From Hypericum androsaemum (Eukaryota; Streptophyta; Magnoliopsida; Malpighiales; Hypericaceae), in the NCBI GenBank assembly GCA_963995505.1, contig OZ023190.1:992001-1056000 (forward strand): a stretch of DNA of 64,000 nucleotides, read 5' to 3'. Of the stretch, positions 57,372 through 64,000 are shown piece by piece. Position 1 is the first letter of the stretch. The number at the start of each line of letters is the position of its first letter. The notes under the pieces are model-generated. The model was given only the letters and a program-made list of their open reading frames with translations. It made no database searches and was not told where the DNA came from. Made by a program: the position numbers and the translations under genes.

Positions 57372-59137
57372 GAAGCTTTCCAAGCGAAGAACCCATTTTG
57401 GTTTTCTAAGGGTTGGGAAGCATGAGGATGTGGAAGGTCTCTTGCGGAAAACAAACGGGTACCAAATTGGTTCCAAGAAGCTTTATGTTACGAGATCCGT
57501 GTTCGGTAGGGGATCAATTCCTAAGGTGGTGCCCCCTAAATTATCGGTGGTCTCCAAGGTGGTAGGGGCTACTTCATGGGTGGGAAATGACTCTTCTTTC
57601 GCGGACACGGTTCGAAATAGGGCCTTCCCCAAGCCTCAATCAATTTTACCGTACAAGGGGAAACAGGTGATGAGAGAGTACTCTATCCCTGAAGAGGTTT
57701 GCGATGACTGGCTTGATCGGATTTTGGTAGCTAGGCTTCATGACACATAGCAGCTTTGCTCTATCTATCAGAATCTTCTTCGTTTTGGTGTTCAAAACTT
57801 CCAGGTCTGGGTTTTAGGAGGTGATTTAATTCTGGTCACGTTCGGGAAGTTTGATGAATTGCAGGTTTGGAAATCCAAAATCGTGCCTTTCTTCAAAAGT
57901 TTGGAGGCCTGGAGCCCTTCTTTTTCCATCAACAACAGGTGCGCTTGGCTTAAGCTTACGGGTATCCCTCTTAACGTTTGGAATCCTGAGTTTTTTGAGT
58001 GGCTCTTGGAGCCCGTGGGTATTCTCACCATGTTGCATGAAGGTACTTCTAGTAGAAGGCAGTTAGATTCTGCCATGGTTCTGGTCTCTACCGAATCCAT
58101 GGAAAAGCTTGACACTATTCTGCAAGTCTCCATCAATGGCCATCAACACAATATTTGGGTTGTTGAAACCTACCTATTTGGCGAGGAAGAAACAAATGAA
58201 TCTGGGGTTGTTTTTGGAAATTTTGAGTTGGTTAAGCCCAACATTTTCTTCCCGAATTCCGAAGCCGGGGAGAACTCGTGCTTATGAAATGTCAACTCCA
58301 TTGAAGGGTTTGGTGGACAGGTGGTCAGGCCTGAGTTCTCTCTCCCTTCTGTCATGGTAGAAAGTGAGGCTCTTATGGGTATTCCAATGCTAAACAAACC
58401 CTTGGACCAGCGGGCATTGCAGGCTGCACAGGAGCTGGTTTCTTCTTTTGTGTCAGAGACAAACCATAATAGTGATTTTGACCAGCTGGAAGCCCATCCC
58501 CGCGCTGCCCGAGGTGGGGATCTTTCCTCCTCTCTCGATTATCTTCAATTAATTGAGAGGGATTTGAATTGGGAGGAGAGGAGGATTTCTCTCTCAGAAG
58601 TGGACTTTGTGGGCCTTCCCTCTTCTAAACATGGGCCGAAAAAAGGTGTTGTTTCAGTTTCATTTGGGCCTTCTCTTGTGGAGGCTTCCTTAGGCCCTGC
58701 TTCGGCCTGTATTGGGGCTACATGCTGGGAGCTTGTTCCTTATAAAAGCCCCCTTCTTTTAGAGGCCCATTGTTTAGGAAATTCCTTGCCTGTGAAGATC
58801 GATCTTGGAGTAAAATGCTCTGGGCCGTGTAGCTCTCTTCGAAAGAAGCTTCCTACTCTTAAAGGTACGGAATTTCTCTTTGCCAAACTCAGAAAGAAGA
58901 AGACTATTATCAAGGCTAGGCTGATTAAGGCGGCGGGGAACTTCTGCCCAGAAATTCTGGATTCTTTTAATAAGTGTTGTGAGGAAGATGATAATGTAGC
59001 CCTTGAGAACTTGGCCATCCAGGCTTTAAACATTGGGAATGAATTGTATTTGACTTGGGATGCAAGACTTTCAATATTTTGGAATCCATTCGGGACTCGG
59101 CCGGTGGATACTTGAATAAGGAGCAAGCTGTTTTTCC

Positions 59138-62100
59138 ATGAATTTAGTTTCATGGAATATTAGAGGTGCCAACTCCTCTTTAAAAAGGGCAAAGGTGAAG
59201 AAACTGATTAGAGAAAACTCTGTTGGGATTTTGATGCTTCAAGAAACTATGATGATGAAGCCAACTTTACATACTGCCAAGAGTATGTGGCGTAGGGAGG
59301 TGCTGAATTGAGATTTTGTTCCTTCTCAAGGTAAGTCGGGTGGTCTCATGTCAATTTGGTGTCCTAGTTTTTTTGATTGTGTCGAGATTAATAAATCTTC
59401 AAGATGGTTAGCTCTTTCGGGCTCTTTGATTGAGATTGGGCAAAGATGTGTGGTCATTTCTATCTATGCTCCTCAGGCTCCGTCGGAGCAAGTGCTTCTT
59501 TGGGAGGAACTTTTGGGTTTTTTGGCCACTAAGAAGGATTGGATGATCATCTTGGCTGGTGACTTTAATGCGACGTGCGCTAGTCACGAACGCAAAAACT
59601 TGAGTTTGGGCTCCAGGGTGAGAACTCGCCATTTGAAGGAGTTTATTGATTGAAGCTTTTTGGTAGACCTTCCTCTTCAAGGCTTCCGATTTACTTGGAG
59701 AAAAACTGGAGCGGCCAGCTATATTGACAGGATTCTAGTGTCGGTGGAATGGCTTAATCTCTATCCGAATGGGTCTCAATGGGCGCTTCCTAAGGGGCGG
59801 TCGGATTATAACCCTCTAATTCTTAAGTCAGGCTCTTTTAATTGGGGACCTAAGCCCTTTAGATTTCTCAACTGTTGGCTTTCAGACCCCTCCTTCATGG
59901 CTCACTTTTGATCTTGGTGGTTGGACTTGGATAGAGCCACTCACAGTCCTCAGAGGTTAGTTCACAAGCTCCAGTTATTGAAGGGTAAGATTAAAGAATG
60001 GAATAAGTCTCATTTTGGCAAGATTGAGGAGAGAGTGAAGCAGGCAGAGGAGGAAATCATAATTCTGGACAAGAAGGAGGAAGTTATGGAGCTCACTGAG
60101 TATGAGAAGATTGAGAAAATAAACCGGGAGAACTCTCTAATCAAAGGCCAAATTCAATTAGACTCTTTGTGGAAACAAAAGTCTAGAATTAATTGGGGGA
60201 AAGGAGGAGACAGGAACACAAAATTCTTCCACATCTCTACTAATTTTAGGCGCTCTAGCAACTTCATTGGCTGTATTAAAGTGGGTGAGATGAAGACTAG
60301 TGTTCCTTCAGAGATCAAAAATGGAATCTTTGAGTTCTTCCAGAAGCAATTCAAGCAGCCTGTCAGGTCCGACCTAGGCTCCCCGGGGATATCTTTTTGA
60401 CCTTAAAAGAGGATTCGAGAGCCATGCTGGAGGCTTTTCCTTCGATCTTAGAGATTAAGGAAGCAGTGTGGAGTTGTGATGGGGACAAAGCCCCTGGTCC
60501 GGACGGGTTTAATTTTAGGTTCCTCAGATCTTGTTGGGATCTTATTGAGGAAGACGTTTATGACTTTGTCTCTAATTTTTTCACTAGCGGTCATCTTCAT
60601 GATGGGGCTAGTTCCTCCTTTATCACGTTGGTGCCTAAAGTTCTGGGTTCTACCCTGCTTTCCAAGTTCAGGCCGATAAGCTTGATTGGTTGTCTACATA
60701 AAATCATTGCCAAGCTTCTGTCCCGCCGCCTCAAGCAAGTGATCCATGAGGTTATCAGCGGGGAGCAATCGACTTTTATTGAAGGTCGGCAGATAATGGA
60801 GGGTGTTATGGTGGCGAATGAAGTGATTCACTTTCTAAAGAAAGCCAAAAAAGAGGCAATCTTAATCAAGATTAATTTTGAAAAGGCGTTTGATTGTGTA
60901 ACTGAGATTATCTTGAAAATACTCAAACTGCGATGGGCTTTGGTGAGAATTGGAGGAAGTGGATTAGGGGTTGTATCACAGATGCTAAATCCTCTATTTT
61001 GGTGAACGGTTCTCCAACTAAACTTTTCAATCTCGAGAGGGGTCTTCGGCAAGGTGATCCTCTCTCGCCTTTCCTCTTCTTAATTGCGGCCGAAGGGTTA
61101 TGTGGGCTCATCTCTAAGGCAGCCAGTTTGGGCTTGATTAAGGGTATCGACGTGCCGCAGACTAATCTAAAGCTTAATATCCTACAATTTGCGGATGACA
61201 CTTTACTGTTCTCCCAATTCTCTGAAGTGAGTCTTCGAAACCTCAAGATTATCATGTTACTCTTTGACCTTGCCTGCGGTCTCAAAGTCAATCTGAACAA
61301 AACTTTTATCATCCCTATTAATGTTTCAGATGTAGAATTGGCGGTGACCTCCCGGTTATGGGGATGTAATTGTGACCATCTTCCTATTAAATACCTCGGC
61401 CTCCCCCTTGGTGATAATATGAGACTAAAATCTGGTTGGAATCCGGTTCTTGAGGCAATTGATAGGAGATTGTGTAGCTAGAAAGGTCACCTCCTTTTTC
61501 TTGGAGGGCGAATCACCTTGGTAAAGTCTGTCCTCTCTTGCCTCCCAATTTACTATCTGTCACTTTTCAGGTTACCAAGAGGAATCGCCATGGAGATTGA
61601 AAAAAGGATGAGGCATTTTCTATGGTCGGGGGATGCGGAGGCTACTAAAGCTTCCATGGTCAATTGGGAAGCAGTTTGCAAGCCGAAGGACCTAGGCGGG
61701 CTTGGTTTTGAGTCTTTGGCCCTTATGAACACCTCTCTTTTGTTGAAATAGATTTGGAAGTTTTGTAACAATGGAGACTCTTTTTGGGCTACAGTTGTGG
61801 CACGTATTCATTCCTTTAACAAGTCCTCCTCCGTCTCGATTCCTACAGGAGTGGCTGGCAGTAACTGGGATTGATCTGTAAAGAGGTGTTGGTTGGAGAT
61901 AGCATTCGCTTGGACTTCTCGGAGGGAATCTTCCTAAAGCTTGGTAATGGGAAGATGTGGCTCTTCTGGAAAGATATCTGGATTGGTAATCTCTGTCTTA
62001 AAGAGCATTTCGGTAGATTGTACCGCATTTCGTTATAGAAATCTAAGTCGATTGCGGATTGCGACTTCGGGTCGGGAGGCATTTGGACGTGGAATCTCCA

Positions 62101-62808
62101 ATGGAGGAGGCTTTTCAGAGGATACGAAGTGGTGATTCTTGCAAGCCTAATGGAGGTCCTCTACTCAGCAAGGCTCTGTAGTGATGAAGAGGATTCTATG
62201 CAATGGATCTGGGATGATCAAGGGTTCTCAACTCGTTCTTGGAGAAGGCTTGTGCATGACATAGATTTTGAACCTGCTCCAATTAAGGCTGAATTGCAGC
62301 GGATTTGGAAAGGGTTGGTTCCATTTAAAGTGGAATGTTTTATGTGGTTATCTGTTCAGGGAAGAATCCAGACAAGAGACGTGTTGATTCGTATGAGGCG
62401 CCTACAGGCTTGGGAGGCTCTTTGTCCATTCTGTTTGGATGAAGACGAGATGACTACTCACCTGCTACTTCATTGCTCCTTTTCCAGGCCGATATGAGAC
62501 TGGTTTGTTAGACGTATTGGTGTTGCTTGGAGCAGTTTCTCTTCTATTGAGACAGCTTTGTCAAATTGGTGTGGGATGTCTAGTGGCGGTATGCATGGGA
62601 AAGTTTGGTAGTCGTTGTTCGGTGCTATCGTTTAGAGCATCTGGCTTCATCGAAACCATGTGATTTTTTATGAGAAGCAATATGACCGAGAGCTTCTTAT
62701 TCATTCCGTCTACTATCGTGTTCGTGAATGGTTAATGTGGTCTAAGACCCTCAACGACTTTGATAATCTAGAGTTAGAATTGTTTTGGGACTCCTTGAGA
62801 GTTAGGTA
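59138..62808 (+). pseudogene. LINE ORF2 (endonuclease, reverse transcriptase, zinc-binding module), broken
   Basis: Starts MNLVSWNIRGANSS at 59138. It has AP-endonuclease features (LQETM, GDFNAT, FTWRKTGAASYIDRILVS), then RT motifs GDKAPGPDGFN, RPISLIGCLHKIIAKLL, GLRQGDPLSPFLFL, the catalytic FADDTLLF, and after the RT LGLPLG and LGGLGF. A C-terminal zinc-binding RT-associated module follows (FKVECFMWL, CPFC..H.LLHC at 62325-62490). There are stops at about 59309, 59651, 59909, 61479, 61749 and later, and frameshifts near 60395, 60930 and 61900-62130. Several stops look like TGG to TGA changes. Confidence 0.9.
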
Positions 62809-62900
62809 GCTTGTGTTTTCACTCGTGGTTCCTGGTTCTGTGGGTGTGTTAGGCTTTAGGCTTCTGTATTTTACTTACCAAAAAAAAACATTAGTAAAAT

Positions 62901-63176
62901 TTCGAGTCTTAGCTCAAGTGGTAAAGGAATGAGGCGGAATAAAATCATACTTAAATAATGATAAAACCGTGCACGAGCATATCATATTATGCTGATTTTC
63001 TCGTCAAACGATTCCGAATCTTCTTTCTTTTTGCTTACAAATAGCTATTCCCCCATTGTATCTTTTGCCTTGAAGTAATCTGCAAGTTGGAAAAGGGTAG
63101 TCGTCCCCGTCTTATTTGATCTTTTTTCATGCCATGTCCATTAATTGTTGACTCTTGGTAGGGTTTTAATAAAGGT

Positions 63177-63231
<55 letters not shown>

Positions 63232-63821
63232 TATTTTATGTTAGAATTAAAATTTACTTATAAGAAAATCTTGACTCGGCTCAACTCATGCAGGTTGACC
63301 ACGTCATCGTCGTTTTTGTGCGTTGAGAAGACCGACTTCGGGTCAGAGTCAACTACGCGTGATGTGTCTGTATATCAATCTAGTTGATTTATATGGTCTT
63401 AATCAATCAGTGTACCTTTGACCAAAAGAAATCTAACTAGTGTACTTACGTATGAAAAATAGAGAATTGTTTTCGGCCAAAGAATATTTAGTTTAACGAC
63501 ATAAATTATGATATAATTTTCCAAAAATTTAGGATTCAAATCTTTGAAAGTGTAAAAAATTTACTTTTATAAAAAAAAAGAGAACCTTCTTCAAATACGA
63601 TCCAACAATATCACGTAGGCGATAACTCATGGGGTACTACTCTGTAAATACTATTATTATTATATGTTAATAAAAAAACTTACATATCAAAGAAAATAAG
63701 ATCGAATAATACTCAATTTTGAATATCAATTCACCAAAAATATATAATTATGGTGGTAAATACTAATAGGAGAAAAGGGGTGCGGAAGGTTCAATAATTG
63801 TCGTATATGCATGACATTTAC
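62901..63821. other. No gene seen; contains (TA)n
   Basis: AT-rich intergenic DNA after the LINE with a (TA)23 run at 63184-63229. Confidence 0.5.
63184..63229. repeat. (TA)23 microsatellite
   Basis: 46 bases of uninterrupted alternating TA. Confidence 0.93.
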
Positions 63822-64000
63822 GGGTATGGATTGGGCACGGAATGCTCAGATTCCGAACCGTTCGGAATGAAGACACGCGGAGACTTTTTTGTAAATGCGC
63901 TAAAATACGGGGACCAAAATGAAAAAAGCCACGCACAAACGCAGGCCGGATACAAATGCCATTGTCACATAACTGCGCATGCCAGTATCACATAACTGTG
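63822..64000 (+). mobile_element. Dispersed TIR repeat family, copy 3 (cut by window edge)
   Basis: Starts GGGTATGGATTGGGCACGG and contains CCGAACCGTTCGG, CGCACAAACGCAGGCCGGAT and the CACATAACTGCGC subrepeats of copies 1 and 2. The other end lies beyond the window. Confidence 0.85.

Larger units (their letters stand above)
49811..59115 (+). pseudogene. LINE ORF1 (RRM-like + DUF4283-like), split by the inserted retrotransposon
   Basis: Starts at ATG 49811 (MASRSAELESFTLFVDF). It breaks at 49946 and resumes in the same phase at 57377 (..SKRRTHFGFLRVGKHEDV). The pieces together are 1875 nt (624 codons plus stop). Two in-frame stops remain, at 57748-57750 and at 58285-58287. The N-terminal 80 residues look like an RNA-recognition motif (FTLFVDFLP.., HFGFLRV). 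A middle region (CAWLKLTGIPLNVWNPEFF) resembles the DUF4283 domain found in plant LINE ORF1 proteins. Residues near the end have no known domain. The role in active LINEs is RNA binding. Inactive here. Confidence 0.82.
49716..62890 (+). mobile_element. LINE (plant L1-type), interrupted by an LTR retrotransposon
   Basis: Without the inserted element (49947-57371 plus one 5-bp duplication) this is a LINE of about 5.7 kb with ORF1, ORF2 and a short A-tail (62880-62888). Probable target duplication: TTAGTAAGAT at 49706-49715 and TTAGTAAAAT at 62891-62900 (9 of 10). ORF1 and ORF2 are both broken. The element must have been in place before the LTR retrotransposon landed in it. Confidence 0.85.

Overview
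This window is nuclear DNA of a flowering plant, most likely a eudicot. Its genes are split by introns with GT..AG borders, it is AT-rich between genes, and it carries plant-type genes (a CNGC channel, a CC-NBS-LRR resistance gene, a plant serine-rich protein). Most of its length is plant transposable elements. The species cannot be named from the sequence. There is no bacterial-style operon, CRISPR array or rRNA, and I saw no tRNA by eye.

Layout. 0-3.4 kb: a Mutator-like foldback element (119-977), then the 3' half of a CNGC19/20-type cyclic-nucleotide-gated channel gene (exons 1156-3396, + strand). 3.5-7.6 kb: a LINE scrap, a second Mutator-like foldback element, an internally deleted remnant of a resistance gene (about 4545-5435), a TIR element, and a duplicated resistance-gene upstream region. 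7.7-17.1 kb: a full-length seven-exon CC-NBS-LRR gene; the joined exons are 5691 nt (1896 aa) with no interruption. 17.4-19.9 kb: minus-strand gene scraps, one of ARPC3 with introns and one resembling the C-terminus of MGDG synthase 1. 20-27.9 kb: AT-rich DNA with small TIR elements. 27.9-33.3 kb: a decayed minus-strand Copia element carrying a hAT insertion. 33.7-40.9 kb: a 450-bp TIR repeat, then a young but broken plus-strand Copia element. 42.2-42.9 kb: an intact intronless serine-rich protein gene with a TATA box. 43-47 kb: no gene seen. 47.2-49.3 kb: two TIR elements side by side, the second a Pack-MULE-like element carrying an AP2/ERF scrap. 49.7-62.9 kb: one LINE whose ORF1 is split by a 7.4-kb non-autonomous LTR retrotransposon with an exact 5-bp target duplication. 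The window ends inside a third copy of the 450-bp repeat.

The genes likely to work are the resistance gene, the serine-rich protein gene and possibly the CNGC gene, whose 5' exons are not visible. The NLR and CNGC families both act in plant immunity (effector recognition; Ca2+ entry), but their adjacency here is only suggestive. The most informative signals are the layered, datable transposon insertions, host gene pieces carried or scattered by DNA transposition, and tandem and partial duplication around the NLR locus.

Splice sites, target duplications and repeat borders were read by eye. Protein identities rest on recognised motifs and remembered family sequences, not on searches.
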